A stretch of 64,000 nucleotides of DNA from Streptomyces bluensis (GCF_014650715.1 NZ_BMVM01000001.1:620001-684000); one strand, 5' to 3'. Positions 31,648-40,288 are shown, counted from the stretch's first letter. The notes: generated from the sequence alone by a model not told the origin. Translations and numbers: made by a program.

Positions 31648-32511
31648 TCACGCGAGCGTGACGGGATCGCCGCGTCGAATGGTGCCGCCCGCGATCACAT
31701 CGGCATAGACGCCCACATGCACCTGATTGTGCTGCGCTGCCGTACGCAGGATGCCCGCGTCCCGCGGCAGGTCTCCCTGCGGCAACGTGGTCATGACGCA
31801 GCGAGGGCAGGGGCCGGTGATCCGCAAGCGGACCTCGTTGCCGATTGCCACCGCATGACCGATCCAGTCGTTTTCCACGAAGCCCTGCTCGTCCGGGCCG
31901 GTCGCCACGACAATGTTCGGCCGGAACCGCCGAGCCTCGAAGCGTCCGGCGGGATACAGCGCATGCAGCCGTTCGATCGTCGCCGTGGTCAGCAGGTGCA
32001 CGACCGCCATGTCGAAAAGGGTGCCCGGCGGCATGTGCCACTCGGTCACCGTGTCTCTGTGATCGAGACCCTCCATATCCGGCCAGTACTCCTCGGCGGT
32101 CGCACCCGACGGCTCTCCCGCGCCGTGCGCCTGGGCGAGTACGACCTTCCGGCCGAGTTCTCTGGAGAGGATCTGCGGCAGGTGGGGCTGATCGCTCAGC
32201 GCGGTGGTTCCATCGGGCAGGGTCAGGCGAACGGCAGGCAGCTTCGATCCCGCCTGCGGAGGCTCGACATAGGCAGCACGAAAATCGAAGAACGTCCCCC
32301 ACTTACGCGGATTCTTCGCGCCCGCGACCTTTCCCGTCGCCGCGTCGACAACAGCGAACTGCCGATCCCCGACGAGGCCGCGCTCCGTGACCTCGGAGGC
32401 GTTCAGTTCCTCCCCCAGCATCGACTTCACCGGGTAGCGCCACAGTCCGACAACCGAGCCGCCTCCCGCATGCGCGGAAGGCGAGAACGATGGCGACGGA
32501 TCCGTTTGCAT
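31648..32511 (-). CDS. MOSC-domain protein (mARC/YiiM-like)
   Basis: A 287-residue protein with MOSC_N beta-barrel (VVGLWRYPVKSMLGEELNAS, GLVGDRQFAVVDA) and MOSC domain (RRFRPNIVVATG, then GPCPRCVMTTLPQGDLP, whose first Cys is the candidate molybdenum-cofactor sulfur ligand). MOSC enzymes of this two-domain form reduce N-hydroxylated substrates using Moco and an electron-transfer partner; no partner is encoded next to it. A clear GGAGGAGG precedes ATG 32511. Confidence 0.88.
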   Translation of the reverse strand: MQTDPSPSFSPSAHAGGGSVVGLWRYPVKSMLGEELNASEVTERGLVGDRQFAVVDAATGKVAGAKNPRKWGTFFDFRAAYVEPPQAGSKLPAVRLTLPDGTTALSDQPHLPQILSRELGRKVVLAQAHGAGEPSGATAEEYWPDMEGLDHRDTVTEWHMPPGTLFDMAVVHLLTTATIERLHALYPAGRFEARRFRPNIVVATGPDEQGFVENDWIGHAVAIGNEVRLRITGPCPRCVMTTLPQGDLPRDAGILRTAAQHNQVHVGVYADVIAGGTIRRGDPVTLA

Positions 32512-32568
32512 GAGGCCTCCTCCTGTTCACGGTACGAGCGCAGCGCGTGACACCGGCGTCGCCCCTCA

Positions 32569-32597
32569 AGCGGAAAGCCTCGCCACACTCCTGTCAA
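32569..32597 (-). promoter_or_regulatory. Candidate promoter for the MOSC gene
   Basis: On the minus strand, TTGACA (complement of 32592-32597), 17 bp, then TCCGCT (complement of 32569-32574). Perfect -35, weak -10; about 50 bases of leader would follow. Confidence 0.4.
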
Positions 32598-32629
32598 ACG
32601 GACGGCCGTCCATCCGGCACACTCGCCCC

Positions 32630-33376
32630 ATGGAGATCGCCGAACACATCGAGACCCTGGACAGGGAGGGCCGGCTGCTGGTCGCGGCCGCCGAGAGCGC
32701 CGGGACCGGGGCCCGGGTGCCGACGTGCCCGGACTGGCAGGTGCGGGATCTGCTGCGGCACACAGGGATGGTGCACCGGTGGGCCGGGGCGTTCGTCGCC
32801 GAGGGGCACACGTCGTACCACCCCGCCGAGGGCGAGCCGGACCTGGACGGCGCGGAACTCCTGGGCTGGTTCCGGGAAGGCCACGCACGGCTCGTCGACA
32901 CCCTTGCGGCGGCGCCCCCGGACGTGGCGTGCTGGAGCTTCCTGCCCGCGCCCTCGCCACTGGCCTTCTGGGCGCGGCGGCAGGCGCACGAGACGACGAT
33001 CCACCGGGCCGACGCGGAGTCGGCGCGCGACGGGACGGCCGACGCGGTCGGCGCGATCGCCCCGGGGTTCGCGGTCGACGGCATCGACGAGTTGCTGCTC
33101 GCCTTCCACGCGCGCGCGAAGAGCCGAGTGCGCACCGACCGGCCGCGGGTCCTGAGGGTAAGGGCGACGGACGCGGGCACCGTGTGGACCGTACGGCTGT
33201 CGTCCGGGCCGCCGGTGAGCGAGCGGGGCGAGACGGCGGACGCGGACTGCGAGGTGGCGGGTCCCGCCGCGCGGCTCTATCTGTCGCTGTGGAACAGGCA
33301 GCCCTTCCCGAGCGTCACGGGCGACGAGTCGCCGGCCGCGCTGTGGCGCGAGAAGTCCGCCGTGACCTGGAGGTAG
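32630..33376 (+). CDS. Mycothiol-dependent maleylpyruvate isomerase-family protein
   Basis: A 248-residue DinB-fold protein of the actinobacterial maleylpyruvate isomerase family. The N-terminal four-helix bundle has RVPTCPDWQVRDLLRHTGMVHRW (metal-binding His in RHTG), a second region ARRQAHETTIHRADAE with the H-E-x-x-x-H pair, and a C-terminal alpha/beta SCP2-like part ending AALYLSLWNR-like (ARLYLSLWNRQPF). The three histidines form a zinc/thiol site; members act in mycothiol-dependent transfer or detoxification. ATG 32630 lacks a ribosome-binding site; a CACACT hexamer seven bases before it could be a -10 for a leaderless message. It is divergent from the MOSC gene. Confidence 0.82.
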   Translation: MEIAEHIETLDREGRLLVAAAESAGTGARVPTCPDWQVRDLLRHTGMVHRWAGAFVAEGHTSYHPAEGEPDLDGAELLGWFREGHARLVDTLAAAPPDVACWSFLPAPSPLAFWARRQAHETTIHRADAESARDGTADAVGAIAPGFAVDGIDELLLAFHARAKSRVRTDRPRVLRVRATDAGTVWTVRLSSGPPVSERGETADADCEVAGPAARLYLSLWNRQPFPSVTGDESPAALWREKSAVTWR

Positions 33377-33392
33377 CGTGCCGGACAGGGAA

Positions 33393-33422
33393 GTGCCCGG
33401 AGACCGTCCGGCCTCCGGGCAC
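33393..33422. terminator. Hairpin between convergent genes
   Basis: GTGCCCGGAG (33393-33402) pairs with CTCCGGGCAC (33413-33422), 10 bp, ten-base loop, between the stops at 33376 and 33443. Confidence 0.7.
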
Positions 33423-33442
33423 CAGTGGGTGGTGCGGGACGC

Positions 33443-33799
33443 TCAGCAGTGCGGGGCGTAGTACCGCCACCGGTCGCCGGAGCCCGGTGTGCCGTTGCCG
33501 CTGGACTGGACGTACACGGCGGCGGAGTAGCCGTAGACACCGGTCGCCGCGTTGCGGCCGCGGACCCACACCGTGCTGCCGCCGATGTTTGTTCCGTCCG
33601 TCCAGCAGTCCACGTTGAAGGTCTGCAGCCGGTAGCCCCGTCCCACGACGGTGCAGGATGTGGTGGCGCAGGTCCGGATTCCCACCCCGTCGGCGTTGAA
33701 GAAGCCCGCTGTCGCCGCCTGAGCGGTGCCCGCGAGCGCGATACCGCCGAAGGCCAGGGAAGTCGCGCCGATCACTGACGCACGAAGCCAACTGTTCAT
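33443..33799 (-). CDS. Small secreted SH3b-like protein
   Basis: A 118-residue precursor with a signal peptide cleaved near AQA (about residue 28). The 90-residue mature protein reads as a bacterial SH3 fold (GVGIRTCATTSCTVVGRGYRLQ is the typical start: VNVRxGPSxxxxVVGxLxxG with cysteines), then SAAVYVQSSG, and ends YYAPHC. Four cysteines suggest two disulfides. Bacterial SH3 domains bind cell-wall peptides or glycans; no catalytic domain is attached, so a wall-associated or signalling role is possible. GGGGG upstream of the ATG is a good ribosome-binding site. Confidence 0.75.
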   Translation of the reverse strand: MNSWLRASVIGATSLAFGGIALAGTAQAATAGFFNADGVGIRTCATTSCTVVGRGYRLQTFNVDCWTDGTNIGGSTVWVRGRNAATGVYGYSAAVYVQSSGNGTPGSGDRWRYYAPHC

Positions 33800-33839
33800 T
33801 TGTTCCCCCTGTGGTCATGTGCACACAAATGACACGGCA

Positions 33840-33868
33840 AACCAATCAAGCGCAAGGTGAGGTGTCAA
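33840..33868 (-). promoter_or_regulatory. Candidate promoter for the secreted SH3b-like gene
   Basis: Minus strand TTGACA (complement of 33863-33868), 17-bp spacer, TTGGTT (complement of 33840-33845); expected leader about 35 bases. Confidence 0.5.
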
Positions 33869-33973
33869 TACGCCTGAAAGAAACAGCGGTTGACACGGCG
33901 TGGGTTCGCGCACGTTCCATACGGCTTCATACTGCTGCGTAAGGGGCGCGGAGACGAACGGGGACAAGAACGC

Positions 33974-34306
33974 ATGATGGACGCGGGGCAGGGGCGGCGG
34001 ACGCAGGCCGAGCGGGACGCGATCACCGTGGAGATCGGGTACGCGCTGTGCAGCGCGGCCTTCGCGGCGGCCGTGGTGTTCGGGGTCGTGGCGGGTCCGG
34101 CGCTGCTCTTCGCGCTGCCGCTCGGCGTGGAACGCGTGCTCGTTCTCTTCGGTCTGGCACTGGCCGCCCCGCTCTTCGCCGCCCGCGTGGTGAGCGTGCT
34201 CCTCCGCTTCCGCCGGCGCGCCGGTACGGTGGCGGTGCAGTGCTCCTCGCCCCGTACGCCCGGCCCTCAGCCCAGCCAGCCCGGCCGCACCAACCCGGAC
34301 TCGTAG
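33974..34306 (+). CDS. Small two-helix membrane protein (DUF6332-like)
   Basis: A 110-residue protein: short basic N terminus (GQGRRTQAERDAITVEIGYA), two transmembrane helices (about 25-47 and 53-75), and a cytoplasmic tail. The pattern Q-A-E-R-D-A-x-T-V-E-I-x-Y-A-L, then GPALLFALPLGVERVLV, matches a family of short streptomycete membrane proteins known only by a domain-of-unknown-function number (DUF6332, from memory). The last 13 codons run antisense into the end of the response-regulator gene (40-bp overlap). ATG 33974 chosen because the family starts a few residues before the QAERD segment. Function unknown. Confidence 0.7.
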   Translation: MMDAGQGRRTQAERDAITVEIGYALCSAAFAAAVVFGVVAGPALLFALPLGVERVLVLFGLALAAPLFAARVVSVLLRFRRRAGTVAVQCSSPRTPGPQPSQPGRTNPDS

Positions 34307-34932
34307 GCCAGCACGACCAGTTGGGCCCGGTCCCGGGCGCCCAGCTTCACCATCGTGCGGCTCACATGGGTCTTGGCGGTCAGCGGGCTGACGACGAGAC
34401 GGCGGGCGATCTCCTCGTTCGACAGGCCGATGCCGACGAGGGCCATCACCTCCCGTTCCCGCTCGGTGAGTCCTCCCAGCGACGCGGCTGCCGCGGGCTC
34501 CTTGGATCGGGCCGCGAACTCCGAGATCAGCCGGCGGGTCACCCCCGGCGAGAGCAGCGCGTCGCCCTCGACCACGGCCCGCACCGCACGCAGCAGTTCC
34601 TCCGGCTCGGTGTCCTTCACGAGGAAGCCCGACGCGCCGGAGCGGATGGCCTCGAAGACGTACTCGTCGAGCTCGAACGTGGTGAGCATGACCACCTTGA
34701 CGTCCTTCAGGCTCTGGTCCTCGGTGATACGGCGGGCCGCGGCCAGCCCGTCGAGGACCGGCATCCGGATGTCCATCAGGACGACGTCGGGCCGCAGTGC
34801 ACGCACCTTGCGCAGCGCCGCCTCGCCGTCGGCGGCCTCCCCGGCCACCTCGATGTCCGGCTGCGCGTCGAGGAGCGCCTTGAAACCTGCGCGGACCAGG
34901 GACTGGTCGTCGGCGAGCAGTACGCGGATCAC
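34267..34932 (-). CDS. NarL/LuxR-type response regulator
   Basis: A 221-residue two-component regulator: receiver domain (1-120) with acidic pocket DD in VLLADDQ, phospho-acceptor Asp in DVVLMDIRMP, Thr in VVMLTTFE and Lys in FLVKDT; LuxR HTH (about 150-215, LTEREREVMALVGIGLSNEE, then KTHVSRTMVKLGARDRAQLV). It is encoded just after the histidine kinase; the GTG start (AAGGAGG upstream) overlaps the kinase stop by four bases (GTGA), indicating coupled translation. Likely target is the MMPL operon itself. Confidence 0.95.
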   Translation of the reverse strand: MIRVLLADDQSLVRAGFKALLDAQPDIEVAGEAADGEAALRKVRALRPDVVLMDIRMPVLDGLAAARRITEDQSLKDVKVVMLTTFELDEYVFEAIRSGASGFLVKDTEPEELLRAVRAVVEGDALLSPGVTRRLISEFAARSKEPAAAASLGGLTEREREVMALVGIGLSNEEIARRLVVSPLTAKTHVSRTMVKLGARDRAQLVVLAYESGLVRPGWLG

Positions 34933-36209
34933 CGGCCCTCCTTGGCCTCGTGGTACCGGGCGGGCTTCAGCGGCAGTACGGCGAGCACCCGGAATCCGCC
35001 GTCGGCGCGCGGCCCCGCCTCGATCGTGCCCCCCAGGGCGGCGGCCCGCTCCCGCATTCCGGCCAGTCCGTTGCCGCTGCCACCGGCGTCCGCGCCGGTG
35101 GCGGGCCCGTCGTCGTCGATCCTCAACCGCAGCGCCCCGGCCGCCTGTCCGAGGCACACGCGCGCGTGCCGCGAGCCCGAGTGCCGTACGACGTTGGTGA
35201 GGGCCTCCTGCACGATGCGGAACGCGGCGAGGCCGGCGCCGGGCGGGAGCGGGGGTGCCTCGCCCTCGACCTCCACCGTGAGGCCCGCACCGGCCGCCTG
35301 TTCGACCAGCTCGGGCAACCGGTCGAGCCCCGGTGCGGGGGCGCGCGGAGCGTCACCCGGTGTCCGGAGCGTGTCGAGCACCTGGCGGACCTCCCCGAGG
35401 GCCTCCTTGCTGGCCGCTTTGATGGTGGTGAGCGCGGTGCGGGCCTGCTCGGGGTCGGAGTCGAGGAGCGCGAGGCCGACGCCCGCCTGCACATTGATCA
35501 CCGAGATGCTGTGTGCGAGGACGTCATGCAGCTCCTGGGCGATCCGCAGCCGCTCCTCGTCGGCGCGCCGCCGGGCCGCCTGGGCACGCTCGGCACGTTC
35601 GCGGGCCCACTGCTCGCGGCGTACCCGGACCAGTTCGGAGACCGCGACGATCGCGATGATCCAGGCGGTGACGGGCACCTCCTGCCCCCAGTCGGCCGCG
35701 TGGTCCCCGGCCGGTGGCAGCCACTGGTACAGCCAGTGCGCCACCAGCAGGTGTCCCGCCCAGAACATGCCGACCGCCGCCCAGGCGGCCTTGCGGTGCC
35801 CGGTGACGATCGCGCTGAAGCAGCCCAGGGCGACCGTGAGGAACACCGGGCCGTACGGATACCCGGCGCCCAGATAGACCATGGCCGTGGCAGCCGTCCC
35901 GAAGGCGACGAGCACCGGGTACCGCTGCCGCCACAGCAACATGCCCGAGCCGAGGAGCAGCAGCACGCGCGCGAACGGGCCGAGAGACGCGTGCTCGCCC
36001 TCCTGGAACCGGGCGGCGGCGTTCGAGCCGACCAGCACGAAGACGGTGAGCAGCAGCGTGGAGCGCCACGGCCACCGGGGACCCGCGTCCTCGTCCGGCC
36101 CCGCCCGCCGCCACGGAGGGCGCCCCTGCCACCACGGCGGACCGCCCGGCCTGCGCCGCCACGGCGGTGCGCCCCAGGCCGGGGACGTGTGCGGGCCCTG
36201 CTCTTCCAT
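34929..36209 (-). CDS. Sensor histidine kinase (HisKA_3, NarX/DesK-like)
   Basis: A 426-residue membrane kinase. After a Pro/Trp/Arg-rich cytoplasmic head (about 50 residues with repeated PPW units) come five or six transmembrane helices (about 50-185) with almost no extracellular domain, a coiled linker, the phosphoacceptor helix (RLRIAQELHDVLAHSISVINVQ, His in ELHDVLAH) and HATPase_c (FRIVQEALTNVVRHSGSRHA, DDDGPATG, GNGLAGMRERAAALGGTIEAG). The lack of a sensor domain suggests intramembrane sensing of cell-envelope stress or lipophilic drugs. ATG 36209 or GTG 36218 could start it. It sits 44-53 bp after the MMPL gene and overlaps the response-regulator gene. Confidence 0.93.
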   Translation of the reverse strand: MEEQGPHTSPAWGAPPWRRRPGGPPWWQGRPPWRRAGPDEDAGPRWPWRSTLLLTVFVLVGSNAAARFQEGEHASLGPFARVLLLLGSGMLLWRQRYPVLVAFGTAATAMVYLGAGYPYGPVFLTVALGCFSAIVTGHRKAAWAAVGMFWAGHLLVAHWLYQWLPPAGDHAADWGQEVPVTAWIIAIVAVSELVRVRREQWARERAERAQAARRRADEERLRIAQELHDVLAHSISVINVQAGVGLALLDSDPEQARTALTTIKAASKEALGEVRQVLDTLRTPGDAPRAPAPGLDRLPELVEQAAGAGLTVEVEGEAPPLPPGAGLAAFRIVQEALTNVVRHSGSRHARVCLGQAAGALRLRIDDDGPATGADAGGSGNGLAGMRERAAALGGTIEAGPRADGGFRVLAVLPLKPARYHEAKEGR

Positions 36210-36262
36210 GACGGCCACGCTAGACGCCGCGCACCGCCCGGTGCGTCACCCGGGCGAGGTGA

Positions 36263-38449
36263 TCACACGTACTCCCGGTGTAGTACGCCCTCTGCGGACG
36301 GCTCCCCGGGCGTCTTCCCCGCCCCTTCGCTGATCCCGAACCGTTCGTGCAGCCGGCGCAGCGGACGCGGCGCCCACCAGTTCGCGCGACCCGCGAGGCG
36401 CATCGTCACCGGCAGCAGGACGACCCGGATGAGGGTCGCGTCGACGAGGATCGTGAGGGCCGTCCCGATGCCCAGCTCCTTCAGGAAGACGACACCCCCG
36501 GTGGCGTACGACAGGAAGGACAGCGCCAGGATCCCGGCAGCGGCGGTGACGAGCGGGGCGCTGCGCCGGATGCCCTCCCCCACCGCGCGTTCCGTGTCGC
36601 CGGTCCGGTCGTGCTCCTCCTTGATGCGGGCCAGCAGGAACACCTCGTAGTCCATCGACAGCCCGTATGCCACGCAGAACATCAGGACCGGGATGCTCGG
36701 CTCGATGGAACCGGTCGGTGTGAACCCGAGCGCCCCGGACAGATGACCGTCCTGGAACACCCACACCAGGCACCCGAACATCACCGAAAGACTCAGCAGG
36801 TTCAGGACCGTCGCCTTGGCGGGGAGCAGCACGCTGCCGGTCATCAGGAAGAGGATCACGTACGTCGCCACGAGCACGATCCCGACGGCGAACGGGAGCC
36901 GGTCGAGGAGGGTGGCGCGGAAGTCGGTCGTCTCACCCGGGTAGCCGCCGACGAGAGCGCGGGCGGGTGCCGGGGTGTCCCGGACGCGTTCGACGAGGGC
37001 GGGCACGTCGCCGTACATGGCCTTCTGGGTCGGGATGACGGCCAGGCGTACGCGGCCGTCGGGGGCCGTGAGCCGGTCCTGGCCGGCAGCCGCGGCCCGC
37101 CGGCCCTCGCGGAAGGCGCCCTCGGGTGCGTCGACCTGGAACACGCCCGGGACCCGGGAGAGCCGGGCCGCGTACGCCCGTGTGTCGGCGGGCCCGTCGA
37201 GGACGACCTGGATGGTGTCGGTGGGCTCGGCGGCGAACTCCCTGTGCACGATCTCGGAGGTGGTCCGCGAGGAGGTGCCCTCGGGGAGGGTGCGCTCGTC
37301 AGGGAGGCCGAAGCGGAGCCCCAGCAGGGGTGCGGCGGCGACGAGGAGCACGGTCAGGACCCCGGCACCCGCGGCGAACGGGCGGCGCATCGCCCTGAGC
37401 GCGGTGCGGTGCCAGAAGCCGGAGGCGGGCGCGGCGGGCCGCTCCACGCGGTGGCCCCAGCGCGCCAGGGCCGCCGGCAGGAACAGCACGGCCCCCGCCA
37501 CCGCGGTGAGCACGACGAGGACACCGGCGTACGCGAACGAGCTCAGGAAGAAGAAGGGGAACACCAGCAGCGCGCACAGCGACACGGCCACCGTCACTGC
37601 GCTGAAGACGACCGTGCGCCCTGCCGAGGCGGCCGCCCGGACGACGGCCTCCGGCTGCGGATGCCCGGCCGCGCGCTCCTCCCGGTAGCGGTGGATCACG
37701 AACAGGCTGTAGTCGACGCCGAGTCCGAGGCCCAGCACGAGCGCGAGGTTCGCCGCGAACGTCGACACCTGGGTGAACTGGGCGATGGCTCGCAGCCCGG
37801 CGAGCGTGCCCAGCACGGAGATCAGCCCGACCGCGACGGTCAGCAGGGCGGCGGTCGTGCGCCGGTACACGAGGATCAGCAGCAGGACGACGGCGGGGAG
37901 GGCGAACAGCTCGGCGCGCAGGAAGTCGGTGCGGGCCTGTTCGCCGACCTGCCGGGAGATCTCCTCCTGTCCGCCCACCTGGACGCTGAGTTCGGCGGTG
38001 GGGCGGGTCAACTCCGGGGAGAGGGCGGCGAGTTCCTCGCGGGTTTCGGTGACGCCGCCTTCGAGGTGGACGAGGACGAGGGCGCGGCGGCCGTCGCTGC
38101 CGCGCAGGGCGGGACTGTCCGCGTCCCAGTACGAGGTGACGTCCGTGACGAGGGGCAACTCCTCGACTTCGGCGGTGAGTTCGCGGGCAGCCCGCTCGGT
38201 GGCCGGGCTGTCCACGTCGCCGTCGCGGGCCGTGACGAGGAGGGCGAGGTTGGGGTTGCCGGTGCGGAAGTGCTCGCGCAGTGCGTCGCCCGCGCGGACC
38301 GACTCGGTGCCGGGTGAGCTCCAGCGCGAGAGGTCCAGGTCGGACTGGGCTCCCGCGCCGTAGGCGCCGAGGCCGAGGAAGGCGAGGAGTACGCCGATCA
38401 GGACGGCGCGGCTGTGCCGCACCGCCAGGCGGCCGAGCCGGGTCAGCAT
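36263..38449 (-). CDS. MMPL/RND-family membrane transporter
   Basis: A 728-residue transporter with the two-fold MMPL layout: TM1 (AVLIGVLLAFLGLGAYGAG), external domain, TM2-6 (containing NLALVLGLGLGVDYSLFVIHRYREE, the Asp-Tyr proton-relay motif), second external domain, TM8-12 (VLMFCVAYGLSMDYEVFLLARIKEEHDRTG, with the matching Asp-Tyr). These proteins export lipids, siderophores or hydrophobic compounds using proton-motive force. ATG 38449, preceded by AAAGG, starts just before TM1. It leads the operon MMPL - kinase - regulator, an arrangement typical of inducible export of membrane-active compounds. Confidence 0.93.
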   Translation of the reverse strand: MLTRLGRLAVRHSRAVLIGVLLAFLGLGAYGAGAQSDLDLSRWSSPGTESVRAGDALREHFRTGNPNLALLVTARDGDVDSPATERAARELTAEVEELPLVTDVTSYWDADSPALRGSDGRRALVLVHLEGGVTETREELAALSPELTRPTAELSVQVGGQEEISRQVGEQARTDFLRAELFALPAVVLLLILVYRRTTAALLTVAVGLISVLGTLAGLRAIAQFTQVSTFAANLALVLGLGLGVDYSLFVIHRYREERAAGHPQPEAVVRAAASAGRTVVFSAVTVAVSLCALLVFPFFFLSSFAYAGVLVVLTAVAGAVLFLPAALARWGHRVERPAAPASGFWHRTALRAMRRPFAAGAGVLTVLLVAAAPLLGLRFGLPDERTLPEGTSSRTTSEIVHREFAAEPTDTIQVVLDGPADTRAYAARLSRVPGVFQVDAPEGAFREGRRAAAAGQDRLTAPDGRVRLAVIPTQKAMYGDVPALVERVRDTPAPARALVGGYPGETTDFRATLLDRLPFAVGIVLVATYVILFLMTGSVLLPAKATVLNLLSLSVMFGCLVWVFQDGHLSGALGFTPTGSIEPSIPVLMFCVAYGLSMDYEVFLLARIKEEHDRTGDTERAVGEGIRRSAPLVTAAAGILALSFLSYATGGVVFLKELGIGTALTILVDATLIRVVLLPVTMRLAGRANWWAPRPLRRLHERFGISEGAGKTPGEPSAEGVLHREYV

Positions 38450-38561
38450 CGTGGTGGCCTTTCGAACGGGATCCACGGGTGGCCCGGCCACCGTCGCCGA
38501 GGCCGCTGGAACGCCCGCTGGAAGATCCACTGGAACGGGCCGGCCCGGCTACGCTCGACGC

Positions 38562-39365
38562 ATGCGTGATTCGCACGGTTCGCGTCCCGGCTCGCACTCG
38601 GGTGTGCGCTTCGAACTGCTCGGCCCGCTCAGGGCGTTGCGCGACGGCGTGGCGATCCCGCTCGGCCCACCGAAGCAGCGCGCGGTGCTTGCCGTACTCC
38701 TGCTCCAGGAGAGCCGGCCGATGTCGTACGACGGTCTGGTCGAGGCGGTGTGGGGCGGTAGCCCGCCCGTGCATGTGCGCAATCTCGTGCAGAAGTACGT
38801 GTCCGGGCTGCGCCGCGCGCTGGGAGACGGACCCGGACTGGAGTGGACCGGCAACGGCTACCGTCTGAACGGGGCGGACATCGACGACCTGCGCGAGCGG
38901 CGGCGGCTGATCGACGAGGCGATGGCCGCACGGGACGCGGGCGACCTGCGGCGCGCGGGAGAACTGGTGGCATCCGCCGAGGAGTTGTGGCGCGGCGAGT
39001 TCGCGGAGGGCCTCCAGGCCCCCTACCTGGCAGCGGAGCGGTTGCGCTGGGCCGAGAAGCGGCTCACGGTCCTGGAGGCACGTCTGGCCGGCGAGATCGA
39101 TCTGGGCCGGTCCTTCGAGTACGTGCACGAACTGGTCCGTCTCGTCGCCGCGCACCCCCTGCGGGAACGGCTCGTCGAGCTGCTGATGCTCGCGCTGTAC
39201 CGGACCGGCCGCGGCGTGGACGCGCTGATGGCGTACGAGGAGCTGCGACAGCGGCTGGCGGAGGCGCTGGGCGCCGACCCGGGGCCGGCGCTGCGCTCAC
39301 TGCACGCGCGGATCCTCCGTCAGGACCCGGGCTTGATGGCACCGTCGCCCGTGCCGGTCGGCTGA
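38562..39365 (+). CDS. AfsR/SARP-type regulator (OmpR-like HTH + BTAD)
   Basis: A 267-residue SARP-like protein: winged HTH (about 15-95, RFELLGPLRALRDGVAIPLG, PKQRAVLAVLLLQ, VWGGSPPVHVRNLVQKYVSG) and BTAD helical domain (about 105-255, ELWRGEFAEGL, LARLVAAHPLRERLVELLML-like). No NB-ARC or TPR region follows, so it is a small SARP. SARPs activate secondary-metabolite genes at direct heptamer repeats, but here the nearest neighbours are transporters and oxidoreductases. ATG 38562 follows TACGCT (38550-38555) by six bases without a Shine-Dalgarno, suggesting a leaderless message. Its last 46 bp overlap the convergent TetR gene. Confidence 0.88.
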   Translation: MRDSHGSRPGSHSGVRFELLGPLRALRDGVAIPLGPPKQRAVLAVLLLQESRPMSYDGLVEAVWGGSPPVHVRNLVQKYVSGLRRALGDGPGLEWTGNGYRLNGADIDDLRERRRLIDEAMAARDAGDLRRAGELVASAEELWRGEFAEGLQAPYLAAERLRWAEKRLTVLEARLAGEIDLGRSFEYVHELVRLVAAHPLRERLVELLMLALYRTGRGVDALMAYEELRQRLAEALGADPGPALRSLHARILRQDPGLMAPSPVPVG

Positions 39366-40075
39366 GGGAACACCAGCCCGACGTGGTGGGCGAGTCGGGC
39401 AGCGGCGTGCCGGAAGAAAGCCTGCCGGTCCTCAACCACACGGTGGAACTGGCCGAACACCTCGAAGTTGACCAGCCCGAAGAGCTGCGCGAAGGCCGCG
39501 ACGAGCACCGCGACCACCGGGGGCGGCAGATCGGGCGCGAGATCGGCGGCCATCCGCTCCGCCTCCGGCGTGACCTCGGCCGACAGTTTCCACTGGGCCA
39601 CGCCGTTCCCGCGGTGCGCGTCCCGCACGATCCCGATGAGCAGCCGCCAGACCCGCGAGGCCGCAGGCACGGTGGTATCGGGCGCGGAGTAGCCGGGCAC
39701 GGGCGATCCGTAGATCAGCGCGTACTCGTGCGGATGCGCCAGGGCCCAGTCGCGCACCGCCGCGCACACGGCGATCCACCGCTCGGCCGGCGCCGCCCCG
39801 GCGACCTGGGTGTGCGCGGTCTCGGCGGCCTCGCCGAGGGAGTCGTAGGCATCGATGATGAGCGCGGTGAGCAGGTCGTCGCGGCTGGGGAAGTAGCGGT
39901 AGAGGGCGGAGGAGGCCATGCCGAGCTCGCGGGCGACGGCGCGCAGCGAGAGCTTGGACGCGCCCTGCGCGGCGAGCTGTCTGCGCGCTTCCTCCTTGAT
40001 GGCGGCGGTGACTTCGATCCGGGCGCGGGCACGGGCTCCTTGTGTGGCGGCGTGGGCTCCTTGTGTGCTGCTCAT
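39320..40075 (-). CDS. TetR-family repressor
   Basis: A 251-residue TetR regulator: N-terminal HTH (about 20-66; LSLRAVARELGMASSALYRYFPSRDDLLTALI) and a C-terminal TetR_C_13-like ligand domain (WRLLIGIVRDAHRGNG, LVAAFAQLFGLVNFEVFGQF). The end of the protein overlaps the convergent BTAD gene. It is divergent from the F420-type enzyme at 40289, and the 213 bp between them hold five copies of a GAGC-N3-GCTC-like element, presumably its operators. The likely regulon is itself plus the F420-enzyme gene. Confidence 0.92.
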   Translation of the reverse strand: MSSTQGAHAATQGARARARIEVTAAIKEEARRQLAAQGASKLSLRAVARELGMASSALYRYFPSRDDLLTALIIDAYDSLGEAAETAHTQVAGAAPAERWIAVCAAVRDWALAHPHEYALIYGSPVPGYSAPDTTVPAASRVWRLLIGIVRDAHRGNGVAQWKLSAEVTPEAERMAADLAPDLPPPVVAVLVAAFAQLFGLVNFEVFGQFHRVVEDRQAFFRHAAARLAHHVGLVFPQPTGTGDGAIKPGS

Positions 40076-40118
40076 GCGGGGCAGTGTGCCATGTCTTCAG
40101 AGCGGTGGACACAATCGC

Positions 40119-40257
40119 GAGCACCGCTCCATGAAGAGATCGCCGCCCTCCATTCGGAGCACCGCACAAAATCGAGAGCAGTGATCTTGCTTTGGGCTGC
40201 CGGTCTCGTGCACACTGCCTCATGCGAGAGCAGTGCTCACACTCAAGAGCAACGCTC
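40119..40257. promoter_or_regulatory. Array of five TetR-operator-like elements with embedded promoter
   Basis: Elements: GAGCACCGCTC (40119-40129), GAGCACCGCAC (40157-40167), GAGCAGTGATC (40176-40186), GAGCAGTGCTC (40228-40238) and GAGCAACGCTC (40247-40257). Two adjacent pairs (2-3 and 4-5) share an exact 19-bp spacing. A promoter TTGCTT (40187-40192)-18-TACACT-like CACACT (40211-40216) for the rightward gene lies between the pairs. Confidence 0.65.
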
Positions 40258-40288
40258 ACGCAGCCCGCCGCCCTCAGGAGGATTCGCC

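Noticed and set aside
33890..33919. TTGACA-18-TTCCAT as a promoter for the DUF6332-like gene
   Set aside because: The -35 is perfect but the -10 is poor; not strong enough to list.
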